From contig NC_052471.1 of the NCBI RefSeq assembly GCF_009730915.1, positions 29,608,185-29,672,184 of the forward strand: a DNA stretch of 64,000 nt. The letters are read 5' to 3'. Positions 23,696-34,439 of the stretch are shown piece by piece. The notes under the pieces are model-generated. The model ran no database searches. It was not told the DNA's origin and worked only from the letters and a program-made list of their open reading frames with translations. Each line of letters begins with the position of its first letter. The first letter of the stretch is position 1. The position numbers and the translations under genes were made by a program. The stretch comes from Dioscorea cayenensis subsp. rotundata (Eukaryota > Streptophyta > Magnoliopsida > Dioscoreales > Dioscoreaceae).

Positions 23696-26555
23696 TTTTT
23701 TTTTTCTCTTTGTTAATTTTATTTTGCTAGGATATATATCATGTTAAATTATAGTGGAAATTGCCAAAAAACCCCTTTTATATAAAAAAAACCTATATAA
23801 TTCATATCATTAAATGTTATACATAAATGTTAAAACACTTTTATTTTTAATAAAAATAACGCAAGAATTATTTCTTAAAATTAAATATGTATCTATGTTT
23901 ATTGATACAAATTATAGAAATGTTTTTTTACAAAAAATAATAATAATAAATCAAAGGTAAAATGTAAAAAAAAAAATTGGAAGGAATATTTGTAATAATT
24001 TTCTGAAAACTGAGGATGTGAGTATTTATTTCCTTACAAAATGGTAAGAAAACCAAACCATCAAGAAAACAAGCAAAATAGTAAAATGAAATAGACAAGT
24101 TATACAAACATAGACAACCAACAAAGAAAACATTAATAGCAAGTTTGCTTTATTCCAATCTTATCCATGGTAAGTAAAATTAGTCTGCAAGAAATGATCA
24201 AAGTAAGGACTTTAATTAGTGCACCTCAAGATGTTCATCATTTTTATCTGTCAAAGTGTCACAGATTCTTTGGCTGCTGAAGGGTGAATTCCTACCTAGA
24301 ATTACATTAACAAAATATGAATTCATCAAACTCAATAGGATCTTCATATCATTGTTCCATATCGGCATTCATCGAAGGAACTCAATGTGTTTAAAGAGTA
24401 TATATAACTTACATTGCTGTCAAACTGTGCTTTTGCCTACAATTCCCTGTGCATAATAATGAAGTGAATATAGTTTCGGTTTCACTCATTTGCCGGCAAT
24501 AGGATATGAAAGATATCGAAAAAAAATTGGAAAAGTAGTAAATATATGATAACATTGGTCTCACAATGTAAAATATTCTTCTTGCCTTCTGTAGTGATAC
24601 TTCAAGAGGACATGTTAAAAATAACATGCTGTAAAACTAACTCAGAGATTGAATTCTTCATAGGCTGTGGCTCGCTGAGGCCAACAACAGAGAGAGAGAT
24701 GGTGTGTTACAAACCAACAAGAAACACTCAAGATCACAATCATATTATTGTCAACATCAAGAACAATATATAAAGAGAAATTTCAATTGAAAGAGTAAAT
24801 CTATTTCTTTAAGTAACCACAAAATTGAATAGTACTTACTTCAAAAGATATGATTAACCCTTCCTTGTATCTTGCACAACTTTTGCAGCATTAATCATAG
24901 GTAATAAAGTCAGGATGTAGCTGCTATTTTGAAAAGAAGATTACCTACTAGAACAATGTACGAGGGATGTGTTGTATATGGCGGCTTATATACAAAGGGT
25001 ACACGGGAAGAGCGGAGTAGGCGTAAGAATACTACGCTGAACCTCGTTAAATCTTGTGTCTTTGTGTGATTGCTTTCAGGTTTTCCTATTGATTATTGTT
25101 TAATTTTTTAACAGGATGTAATTGTAGTCAGGCTTGTTAGGCTGTCCATGAAAAACAGTTTTCTGCAGAAAACAGGATATAGTATTAGTAACATGAAAAG
25201 AAGATAATATACGGCGAAACAAGTTCTCTGCATCAATGCCTCAGGAGTGAGATTCATTCTGTTTGTAGCATCACTAACAACCCATATGCTGGGAACACTG
25301 GTGCATGAGTACTCATCTATCTAGTGGCATATAACAAAGTTGCAATTAAGCCCAATGTGGAACATGCTCTGATAATTCAGTATTAGGTAGCATAATTAGC
25401 ATGACTACCCATCTTTGAAAATATGGCTCTCATTTCATCATTGAAGCCCCTGTAATTCAGTATTAGATAGCGTAAGAAGCTTGATACAGTAAACCTGATA
25501 AGATGATGTTTTATTAAAATATAATGGGAAGCAATGACTGCTGACTTATTGTTTATTTTTTTAACAAATCTGGCTGTTGATATGGCATCTCAGCAGAAAA
25601 TTCTCTCACAACTAAATTCAAAACAATTAAAATAGCAGTCAAAAGAACAATATCAATATCACCAACATATGACTCAAGCTAAGAACTGACCTTAGATTGA
25701 AGCAAATTCAATAGTGATATATCTGCATTAGATTAGATTGTATCAGAAGAGATTATGATATTAGCAAAAGTTGTCAGCAAAAACAATGGACTGACACTAA
25801 CTTACCCCCAACCCAAAATCACAGCCTGCTTGAGAAGCTCTTTGATGCTCAAAGTCTCATCTGAGATAATAGCTAGCTCCTGAGAAGGTCAAATTATGAA
25901 TGAGAATGTAACATGCACAATTACTAAGTGAGTCAATCAAAAGTGACTTTGCACACATGCTGAGCTGAAAATATGTGCATAATAATGGCCATCTACACAA
26001 ATGTCAATTGCAACCATTGTTAGATGTAAAATAAACACAAAAGTTTGAGATACTAGGAAGAGGTGTCTGAGTTGACATTTTAATTTACTACTTAAATGAC
26101 ACATTTTGATTTGCTAATGAGAGAGAGTTGAATGTTGTTAATTTGATTTGATGTTTGTGTTTTGAATCATGGAAGAATTACTCTGTGTTTGGAATCATTT
26201 GAGAGTGTTAGCATTATATTTGTTGGATTTGCACTAGAGATTATTGTTATTTTAAGAGGAGATTAAACCTACTTGTTAATGAGAGACTTAATTGATTTTT
26301 TAATTCTTTTGATTCTTCTGTTTTGGATCATGGATGAATTATTGTGTTTTTGGAATCATTTAAGAGCATCAACGTAATGAATTTCTTAAGATCTATTAAT
26401 ACAATTGAGAAATCTGAAATTCAGAGGCCTTCCAACCCAATCACACAAATCATCACATTAAATATTGATCGAAATCAACTAAATAACTATGAGGGTTCAT
26501 CCAGGAAATCAATACATATATCATCAATACAAGATAACTCTCATCATATGAGTCT
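23696..26555. other. Long intergenic region, no gene recognised
   Basis: This is AT-rich sequence with only short random ORFs. A segment of about 200 bp (24911-25120) is bounded by the 9-bp direct repeat caggatgta. It contains a TATA-like ttatatacaaagg and looks like a small old LTR-type or other element remnant, but the evidence is thin. A 16-bp perfect palindrome, gttttctgcagaaaac, lies near 25158. The duplicated phrase attcagtatta...tagcat...agc occurs at about 25376 and 25452. Confidence 0.4.
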
Positions 26556-26786
26556 GTATTTGAAATTAATCAACAGAAAAGTAAGATAACTTTGTGTTCA
26601 ATCAAGATTAAGAGCATAGCGTTAAAATTGATTTCAATGCGCTTATTATTTGTAAAGTGTTTAATGTGTGCATGTGCCTTAGTCAAATTGTTCTTCAGTT
26701 AATGCAGAACTTTATCTCTCTAATGGAGTAATTCAGATACTGAAGGAGGATCATCATCATTTGAATAATATGCAAGCAAAGGAGGT
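26556..26786 (-). mobile_element. Ty3/gypsy pol remnant (integrase C-terminal part), fossil
   Basis: Read on the minus strand, this block resembles the region following the integrase core of Ty3/gypsy retrotransposons. It ends exactly at the target duplication of the inserted Mutator-like element; the remainder of the same remnant lies at 28275-29270. It is old and broken, with several breaks, and no LTR was identified. Confidence 0.6.
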
Positions 26787-28274
26787 GGGTAAATTTTTGA
26801 GAAGGTCACTGTGTTTGGCCGATTATCACTTTGGTCACTATGTTTCAATTTGTATCAAAGTGGTCATCATATATTGATTTCTTTTCACCGGGAGGTCACT
26901 CTTGAATTTCCGGCCAATTTTAGCTAACATAGCAACCAGAGATGCCACATTACATTAATATAAACAGTTTTTAACTCGCAGATGTATTGGACACGTCAGC
27001 CCCAAAATATGTCATGTGAAGTTTGCCTAGTCAGCATCCTTGTCAGCTTCTTCTTGCCTCAGCCGTTTAGTCTCCACGCCATGTCAACGGAGCTCGGTGT
27101 CCCGGAGTTTTCGGAGCTCCAAAAACTGTGAAGGCTTTGAAGCATCCTTGTTCAGCTTCGCTTTATTTATTCATCGCCTTCTTTTCAATCAATCTTTTGC
27201 TCTCTTTTGTTCTAGGCGCGATCAACTCTCTCTTCTCTTCAATTCAATCTTGATGGAGGCTGCGAAGGATCCGTCAAAGAGTAGGAGAGCTTGTTCTCGG
27301 TGATTAGATCCATCGATCTCTTGCCATGAATCCTGAATAATAAGTTTGGGGAATCATCAATCCACATCGTGGCTCGTGCTTTTAGTTTTCTCTAATTTTC
27401 TATTAAATTGTTTGGTTTGGATGATAGGGAGGTTAGGGCTTCTGTTCCGGATTTGATTTTGAAATTATGGATTAGATTGTGGTTCTGGATCTAGTGCTCG
27501 TTTGGTAATCAGATGTAAGGATTAGTTTGATTTTTCTTATGAGGATTTGATCTAGTGTTTTGTTATTTGATGGGGGAGAAATCCGACATAGAATTGATTT
27601 AGAAATATATGGGTCGGATAGAGGATTTTTTGTATGTTTATAGACCTAAAAAATGTTTCCTTTTTTCAGAGCTCGGCAACCCGGAGTTTTTGGATATCAA
27701 GCAACGCCTCGGCTCATCATTTGGCTCATCTCCAAAGAAAGCAAAAATCAAAATCAAAACAAGAAAATGAGAAAGATGGAGAAAGACGAGGTGGAAGAGA
27801 CCGGGTTGTCTCTTTCGTTGAGTTCGCTTGGTGGTGTAGATGTTGCTGGCTCCTCCGGCTTTGACGCTGTCGGTGGCGACAAGAAGAGATGACAAACGGA
27901 GATCAAGGATATGGATTTCATTAGGATTATGAGGGAGATGATCTTAAACGAGGCAGAGGAAATGGGGATTCGAGATTCCACATCCATGGTGACTAAAGAC
28001 CGAGGCGAGAAGAAGCTGACTAGGCAAGCTTAACATGACGTGGTTTAGGGTTGATGTGTCAAGCCCAGCTATGCGTTAAAAACTATTTATTATAATGTGA
28101 CGTGACATCTCTGGCTGCCACGTCAGCTAAATATGGCCAAAAATCCAAGAGTGGCATCCCGGTGAAAAGAAATCAGTATATGATGGCAACTCTGATACAA
28201 ATTGAAATATAATGACCAAAGTGATAATCAGCTAAAACATAGTGATCTCCTCAAAAATTTCCCCCAAAGGAGGT
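26777..28274. mobile_element. Mutator-like element (Pack-MULE-like) with 10-bp target duplication
   Basis: The element proper is 26787-28264. Its ends are long inverted repeats of about 265 bp: the left begins gggtaaatttttgaga and the right, reverse-complemented, begins ggggaaatttttgagg. They share phrases such as attatcactttggtca, ttcttttcaccgggag-type text and cttgcctagtcagc. The direct repeat caaaggaggt flanks both sides (26777-26786 and 28265-28274), fitting the 9-10 bp duplication of this superfamily. No transposase is seen. The 0.9-kb interior (about 27060-28000) is richer in GC and exon-like; see the separate entry. The insertion interrupts a Ty3/gypsy pol remnant, so it is the younger of the two. 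Confidence 0.85.
27060..28000 (+). pseudogene. Gene-fragment-like interior of the Mutator-like element
   Basis: A leader-like stretch is followed by a short ORF starting MEAAKDPSKSRRACSR (27253-27303), then intron-like AT-rich DNA, then an exon-like block from about 27668. That block includes an ORF fragment with an EAR-type LxLxL motif (ETGLSLSLSSLGG, about 27800-27840). Two related phrases, gagctcggtgtcccggag (about 27090) and gagctcggcaacccggag (about 27670), suggest an internal duplication or two captured pieces. The pattern is what captured host exons in a Pack-MULE look like. The source gene was not identified and an intact protein is not evident. Confidence 0.4.
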
Positions 28275-29270
28275 GGTTCGCTGCCATAGACTATCTTAAA
28301 AGGAGTCATGCAAATACTTGTGTGAAAAAGTTATATTATAAGAAAGTTCTGCCTAAAGTAGCAGGTCACTTCATAGCTTGGGATTTTCTGATGCAAAATA
28401 TTATAATAGTGCTCAATGCGCTTGTTGAGAGACTCTGTTTCATCATCAATATCTAGATGGTATGTTGAGGACATTGATAAAGAAGTTTCCATTTGCCAAA
28501 TAAATGCTGCTAAAACCGGCTAGTGAAAGTTTTATCTTTATCACTGGTAATGAATAGTTAGTGGTTGTAAAAGGCTACCTGGTGTGTATTTGAAGCCTCT
28601 GCTCTTCGACAATAGAACAAGCCTTGATAAACATCCTGATGCATACTTGGGCAGAAAAATTGCAATGTTAAGCGAGTATAAGTTCGTAGCTGACCAGCAT
28701 GTCCCCCTAAAAGGGATGAGTGGACACCATGATTGTTTTGAACATCTTGAATTATGTTGGCAAGGCAAGGATCTAATTGCTATAATTGTTTATGCACTGC
28801 AACAACGAGCACCGTGAAGTTGAAATTGAAGTTGCTAGTAAAAAATAGCAAGATAGGGCATCCACATCCTAGTTCTCAACTCTGGGCTTGTATTCAATTG
28901 TAAAATAAAATCCCAATAGCTTTGGAAGTCATCTTTGTTGCTCAGGGGGTTGAATTGCGTATGCACGTAATTGTTTGAGTGCTTATAGGTCAATTTTAAT
29001 CACAAATTGATATTAAATTAGATAACGTCTGAACTTGGCAACAACATCAGTAATTGCGTATAGTTCTCTAATATATGTTGATTGATTATGCATTTTGACT
29101 GACATCTTCTTAGAGAAATAGGCTGCTTGTTCAGAGAGGTAACCAAGTAGTCATAGCAAACACCATTTTAAAATTACAACAACATGTTCTGCAAACTAGG
29201 TGCGTATCAGTAGGTAGAATAAAAGATAGGTTATCTAAACTAGACGATTGATGAGTAATATCATCACTAT
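28275..29270 (-). mobile_element. Ty3/gypsy pol remnant (RNase H to integrase), fossil
   Basis: On the minus strand, going downward from about 29270, the order of similarity is RNase H, then integrase core, then the conserved region after the core that ends next to the Mutator-like insertion. This order and the wording of the conserved blocks identify Ty3/gypsy. The copy is fragmentary, with several breaks, no gag and no recognisable LTRs, and is probably old. It is the same remnant as 26556-26786, split by the Mutator-like element. Confidence 0.75.
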
Positions 29271-29525
29271 CATTGGGTAATCAACTTGGGTCACAGCGAT
29301 TTAGACCGGGATATGATTATTTTACATTTTGAATAGTTATTGGGTTTCAATAAAATATTTTTTATTACTACATATGTAATATTTTACAATATTTACTTTT
29401 TTTAATTTATCTTAATAAATAATCCATATTTAAAGTCCTTCTCTATTAAATAAATAATTTTTTAGTAGTTGTGTGAAATTTTAGTATTATAATATAATTA
29501 AATAAAATAGTAATGAGTTACACTT

Positions 29526-29604
29526 GGGGTGATGGCGCAGGTGGTTAGCGCGTAGGGTTCTGCGTGAGCTTCTGAGGTCGAGAGTTCGATTTTCTCTCAC
29601 CCCG
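29526..29604 (+). tRNA. tRNA-Met(elongator)-derived tRNA-like sequence, probable pseudogene
   Basis: The acceptor halves ggggtga and tcacccc pair perfectly. An intact A-box-like tggcgcaggtggttagcgcg forms a D arm with GCGC/GCGC, and the T arm gagagttcgattttctc follows with a B-box-like core. The flanks match plant elongator tRNA-Met (ggtggcgcag, gcgtagg, tgaggtcgagagttcga), but the anticodon region is altered and no CAT anticodon sits in a proper loop. A T8 run seven bases downstream could terminate Pol III. It could also be the head of a tRNA-derived SINE. Confidence 0.6.
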
Positions 29605-29850
29605 ATTCATTTTTTTTATTTTATTTTTTATATTTAATATAAAAAATATTTATAAATGAACTGTCCACGATGAGCCTCTCTGATCCCAATACTTTATTTT
29701 TTTAATTTTTAATTTTTATGTTTAATATTTAATATTTTTTTTATATAAAGTTATAAATGAATGATGAGCCTCTCTGGAGTTTATATATAAATAAACGGTT
29801 CATGATGAGCCTCGATCTGAAGATTAAAAACCCAAAAAGATAAAGCCCTG
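29605..29850. repeat. AT-rich spacer with a thrice-repeated gatgagcctc phrase
   Basis: The phrase cgatgagcctctct or close variants occurs at about 29670, 29763 and 29800, separated by poly-T/TTTAATAT sequence and preceded by ataaatgaa-type text. It looks like a degenerate tandem array directly upstream of the plastid protein gene. Confidence 0.6.
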
Positions 29851-29887
29851 TCAAGCTAAGCTTTTGGGATTCAAGAGAAAAAAAAAA

Positions 29888-30724
29888 ATGGGAGTTTTTT
29901 TGGTTTTAGGTCATCAATGGCGTCCCATTCCCTTCCTCCATTGCCCGCCCTGCTCCTCTCCCTCTCCTTCTCCACCTTCTTCTTATCACCTTCCCTTTTC
30001 CTCTTCATTCTCACCATTCTCTCTCACTTCGGATGCCCCTCCTTTTCCTCCTTCTGCTTCAATTCGGTGTGCTAGTAGTGCCAGGACGCCTGGCCCTGCC
30101 TCTGGTTTGCTTGCTTTCTTTCTTTTCTCCTTCTCTTTTATCTTTTCATTTGATTTGATTTTTTTTTTTTTTACTTATAATTGAGGATTTGCTGTTTTGT
30201 TGTCTGGAATTTAGGGTATGTTCGGTTACTGCTTGTCTGAAAGTGTTTTACATCAATGCAACCAGAAATTTGTGAAATTTTGTTTTTTTATTTTATTTTT
30301 TAATGTTATGTTTGTTGTTCTGCTATAAAGTTGGAATTTTGGAGCTGTGAATTTTATTGAATGGAAGACCTCTTTGCTCTTGTTCAAATTGAGTGTTGTT
30401 GGTTGAGAAATAGAATATCTTTGTCGGTTACATCAATGGTTTTCTGTGTGTATTTCTGAAAGTGTTTGATATCTGATTCAAGCTTTTTTGTTTCATTGTT
30501 TTTCATTCCTCTCTCTGTCCAAACATGTCCTTGGTGACCAGGAAATTGTGAAAAGAAAATTCCCATTGTGTTGCAGCAAAATGGTGTTTTCAAAAAGTGA
30601 AATCAAGAGCTTGTGTTTTGTCAATTAAAGTGATTTTTCCAAAGTTGGTTTATGCTGAAAATCTTGGATCATATGGTTGTTGTTTCTATGGCGTGTTTGC
30701 TATTAGCTTGAGAAACACAGCTAA

Positions 30725-30758
<34 letters not shown>

Positions 30759-31732
30759 CTGAATGAATGAAAAAGTATCTGTTTATTTGTATGGAACTGT
30801 TTGACATCTAGGAATCAAGATATGAGAAAATTATCAATGCTTTATCTAGCCATAGATTGAATGTTTACTTGATTTTACATGAATGTTTAATATTGCTCCC
30901 TCCGATTTGCAACTACAAATGAGATGCTTTGGTTTTTATTCTTCATTTTTAATGTTCATGCTAACTTTATTGTTTGAAAAGCTACATGACTGGCTACACG
31001 ATGGCAAATTGTCATTAGCCTTGAACTTTATAGTTTGGAGCATTTACCGTCACAAATAACTGATCCTCAGATATGCAGAAAATTATATGCCTGCTTAACT
31101 ATTTTGCTTCTCCTATTTTATTGTATGTTTTCCTTTATTTGCATTCTGTTTGATGGCAAATTATATATCGTATGTGCACATAGACAAACCATATAAAGGC
31201 ATCTTATTCACTATGTTTTTGTGTGTAGACTAAACAATGCAAATGTTTGTTGTCATACACGGTCTATCATAATAATGTATGGTGGTTATTATGTAGATGA
31301 GAATGAGAATAAGGCTGTCCTTGACGCTTTTTTCTTGGGCAAGGCTTTCGCAGAGGCATTGAATGAACGGATTGGATCTACTGTGGGAGAGATCTTAAGT
31401 GTCGTCGGTCAATGGCAAGCGGAACAACAAAAGCAAGTGCTGGATTTTCAGGTGATTAGATACAATAAGAACTTTATTTATTTGTTTATTTGGGCCGATG
31501 TCTGCATTGTTACTTTATCATCGTCACATTTATTTCCTTGCAGGATGAAGTACTGGAGAGAGCGAAAAGAGCGAAAGAGCGAGCCGCCCTTGAGGTTACT
31601 GAGCCGAAAGGAGATGTTTCAAAGAGCTTCTCAGGACGAGGAGATGATGGTGTGGGTTCGGCTGTCTTACCGCTGACTCCAAACAGATCCAACCCGGCCA
31701 ATGATCCCTTTCGAGATATGTTCAAGGACTGA
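29888..31732 (+). CDS. Chloroplast protein of the At4g13200 type (plastoglobule-associated family)
   Basis: Three exons (29888-30104, 31297-31451, 31544-31732) give 186 aa. Residues 1 to about 70 are Ser/Pro-rich and poor in acids (CSSPSPSPPSSYHLPF), a chloroplast transit peptide. The conserved part begins DENENKAVLDAFFLGKAFAE, continues through NERIGSTVGEILSVVGQWQ into a charged helix (EVLERAKRAKERAA), and ends PNRSNPANDPFRDMFKD. From memory, the Arabidopsis homologue At4g13200 is an uncharacterised plastoglobule proteome member; its biochemical role is unknown. ATG 29888 is chosen because it is in frame with the conserved exons. The next ATG (29917) is in another frame. Intron 1 is 1.2 kb and carries a (GTT)n microsatellite near 30728. 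Confidence 0.82.
30725..30757. repeat. (GTT)n microsatellite in intron 1 of the plastid protein gene
   Basis: There are about ten uninterrupted GTT units. It lies inside an intron, so no coding effect is expected. Confidence 0.9.
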
Positions 31733-32194
31733 TAATAAGGTTGTTATAAAATCCTTCCTCTTTAGTTTATCACCAAATTAGAACAAATATTTCATATATC
31801 TGTGGCCCTAGAAGTGTGAACTGTTTTATACAAGCTCTATGGAGAATTTCTTATGCCTGATATATTTAGCATTCAATCATGATTTTGGTTTCACAGTGAA
31901 TGTATGACAACAATATGCAGTTGAGAATTGTAGGTGATACTCTTAATTTTGTTTGGACTTGTTTGGTATCATGAAGATAACGAAAGGTTCGAGAATAGAA
32001 ATTCGGAATTTAGGGTTTGTTTTTAGGTTTAAGTTTAGTGATAAAGGTAAAGGCCTAGGATTAATGTTTGCTTTGCATTTTTCAATACAAAAGACTCAGG
32101 CAATTCACAATTGGATTATTTATACAATGAAATTAAATTGAATCTCTTTAATATATGTTTGGTTTGGATCTAATAAATTAGATAACACCAGAAC
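31733..32194. other. Convergent intergenic region
   Basis: The plastid protein gene (+) and the PPR gene (-) face each other here. The 460 bp presumably hold both 3' untranslated regions. No further gene is seen; the 62-codon ORF at 31953-32141 has no recognisable features. Confidence 0.6.
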
Positions 32195-34384
32195 CTAATT
32201 GATATGAATTAGACTTTGTCCGGGCTCTTTGACAACACCATGATTCTTGCTTTCTTCTCGGACTCTATAAACATCATCCCACATCTCGGCTGATGCATAA
32301 ACATTAGCAAGTGCGACATAAGTCTCTGGAGTTTGTCGCTTTCTCTCAACCATCATCTTGGCCACATTGCTTCCAATCGTAACATTCCCATGTAACTCAC
32401 ATCCCCCGAGCATTGCTCCCCAAACATCACCATCTTCTTCATTGATTTCTTTCAACTCGGTTATCAATTTCCAAGCTTCATCAAGCTTCCCGGATCTTAC
32501 CAACAAATCAATCACACAACTGTAGTGATAGCTAGTCGGAGCAATCTTGTACTCATTTCTCATTAAACTGAAGTAATGCAGGCCTTCATCAACCAAACCA
32601 CAGTGACTACAAGCACTCAGAATTGCTACGAAAGTCACTTCATTTGGCCTGAAACCAGTGGTCATCATTTGCTCTAATAGTTCAATGGCTTGATGACCAA
32701 GTCCATGAGCAGAGCAACCACTGATCATCGATGTCCAGGTGATAACATTTTTATCCGCCATTCTGTCGAAAACTCTCTGTGCGTAGTTTAGATTGCCGGA
32801 CTTAGAATACATATCAACAAGACCTGTTTGTACAACCACATGCTCCGTTGCAGTCCTGAGTATATGCCCATGTATCTGCTTGCCCAGGCGCAATGCAGTA
32901 AGACTACTGCATGCGCCTAAAGCCGACACCAAAGTGAAGCGGTTACCGTGAATTGATGACTTGGCTTCGTTATATAACCTTGCAAACAACCTCAGCCCTT
33001 CTCCGGGCAATCCAGCTTGAATGTACCCGGAAATCATGGCTGTCCATGAGATCACATTCTTCTCAGGCATCTCATTAAATAACTCAATTGCCTTTGCTAG
33101 CAAACCATTGTGTGTGTAGCCTCTAATCATCGCATTCCAATGTGTGATGTATCTTTCTGGCAGCATATCAAAAACAACTTGAGCTTGTTCCATGCCGGAG
33201 CACCCGCTGTACATGTCGATCAAGGCACAATCAACAACATGGTTAATTCGAGAGACACCAGTTGTGACAATGAGACCATGAATTTGTCTACCAAGATGAA
33301 GAAACAGGAGATTCGAGCAAGCAGCGAGGATGGAACCAACCACACTGGGATCAACAACGATCATTTTAACAAAATCATTGCCGGGATGAATGATCCTAAG
33401 AGCATCTTCATATAGCTCATTGAAGACATACCCTTTGACCATCATAAGCTTTAAAATCATTGAGTCTTCTTCTTCTTCTTCTTCTTCTTCTTCTTCTTCA
33501 ATGTCCTCTATTGCCCTCTCAGCCGCCCGGACATCACCACACCGGAAGTACATGTTTGCCAATGAGCTTGAAACAGCAGAATCACAGCCAAACCCAGCAA
33601 CCACAAGAAAGGCATGAACTTGAACACCTGATTGCCAATCACTAAGCGCAGCGCACGCCGTCAGAGCGCTCGGTATAGTGAATCCATCAGCAGCCACTTC
33701 AGTCTCCACACACCTCATTCTATAAAACATCTCCAATGCAAGAGCACCCTTTCCAGCATTGGCATAGCCTGAAAGGAAACAATTTCCAAGTTACCACATT
33801 TCTCTCAGGCATTTCATCAAACACCTTGTGGGATTCATCATACCTGAAATCAATGAATTCCAAGTGATCACATTTCTCTCAAGCATTTCATCAAAGACCT
33901 TGTGGGAGGAATCCAAGTCGCCGGATTTAGCATACCTGAAAGGAAATGAATTCCAAGTTACCACATTTCAGTGAGGCATTTCATCAAACATCTTAAAGAA
34001 TATAGCATACATGTTGACAATGGACGTTTGGACGATGATGTTGGGATGGAGGAGACCGCGGGTGAGGAGGAGAGCGTGGAGAGAACGGGAGAGGAGGGGG
34101 TTGGAGAGGGCGGCGGCGGCGCGGCCGGCTGAGGAGGCAGCGAAAGGGTTGGGATGGGGCATGAGGGAGAAGAGTTGGAGGGCGGGGAGAGGATGGTGGG
34201 AATTGGCGTAGGCGGAGATGATGGAGGTCCATAGAGGAGGGTCTCGGGCGGGGCTGGGGATCTCGTCGAAGAGGCGGCGGGCGGCTGCGAGGGAGGCGGC
34301 GCCGGCGTAGGATTGGAGAAGTTGTGTGACGATTACGCGGTTGTGGTCGAGGCCGAGCTTGAGAAGACGAGCGTGGGATCTCAT
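32195..34384 (-). CDS. Pentatricopeptide repeat protein, PLS class with E domain
   Basis: The best model has three exons on the minus strand, 34011-34384, 33844-33935 and 32195-33768, giving 679 aa. It carries tandem PLS-type PPR motifs (for example YITHWNAMIRGYTHNGLLAK, EKNVISWTAMISGYIQAG, DKNVITWTSMISGCSAHG) and a C-terminal E region (DVWGAMLGGCELHGN...) without a DYW domain. Such proteins act in RNA editing or processing in organelles, usually recruiting a DYW partner in trans. A run of Glu (DIEEEEEEEEEEE) from a GAA repeat interrupts the linker near the middle. Members of this family are usually intronless; here two 75-nt stretches (34010-33936 and 33843-33769) contain in-frame stops but have GT...AG ends, and their removal restores a continuous PPR motif. 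If they are not spliced, this is a pseudogene. No obvious transit peptide precedes MRSHARLLKLG, so the N-terminus may be incomplete. Confidence 0.8.
33461..33500. repeat. (TTC)n / Glu-coding microsatellite inside the PPR gene
   Basis: About twelve trinucleotide units encode consecutive Glu residues on the minus strand in the PPR reading frame. Length polymorphism would add or remove residues without changing frame. Confidence 0.9.
33769..34010 (-). repeat. Tandem triplication of a PPR segment forming two intron-like units
   Basis: Three direct copies lie side by side: 34010-33936 (75 nt), 33935-33844 (92 nt) and 33843-33769 (75 nt). Each begins GTATG and ends TTTCAG on the minus strand, and each contains tttgatgaaatgc and acttgga. 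The middle copy encodes a good PPR segment (DSSHKVFDEMLERNVITWNS). The outer two match intron boundaries and carry in-frame stops. Confidence 0.8.
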
Positions 34385-34439
34385 TTATGAATTATTATTT
34401 ATTAGAAAGCATATTGTTATTAAGGATTCTATGCAACCG

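Noticed and set aside
24256-24773. Short ORFs on both strands
   Set aside because: No recognisable family, and overlapping frames on opposite strands are equally open.
24911-25120. Solo LTR of a retrotransposon
   Set aside because: The 9-bp direct repeat and TATA-like word are suggestive, but the ends are not a TG...CA pair and no partner was found; noted only within the spacer entry.
33110-33645. Several + ORFs opposite the PPR gene
   Set aside because: They are antisense shadows; one merely reads the (TTC)n tract as poly-Ser or poly-Leu.
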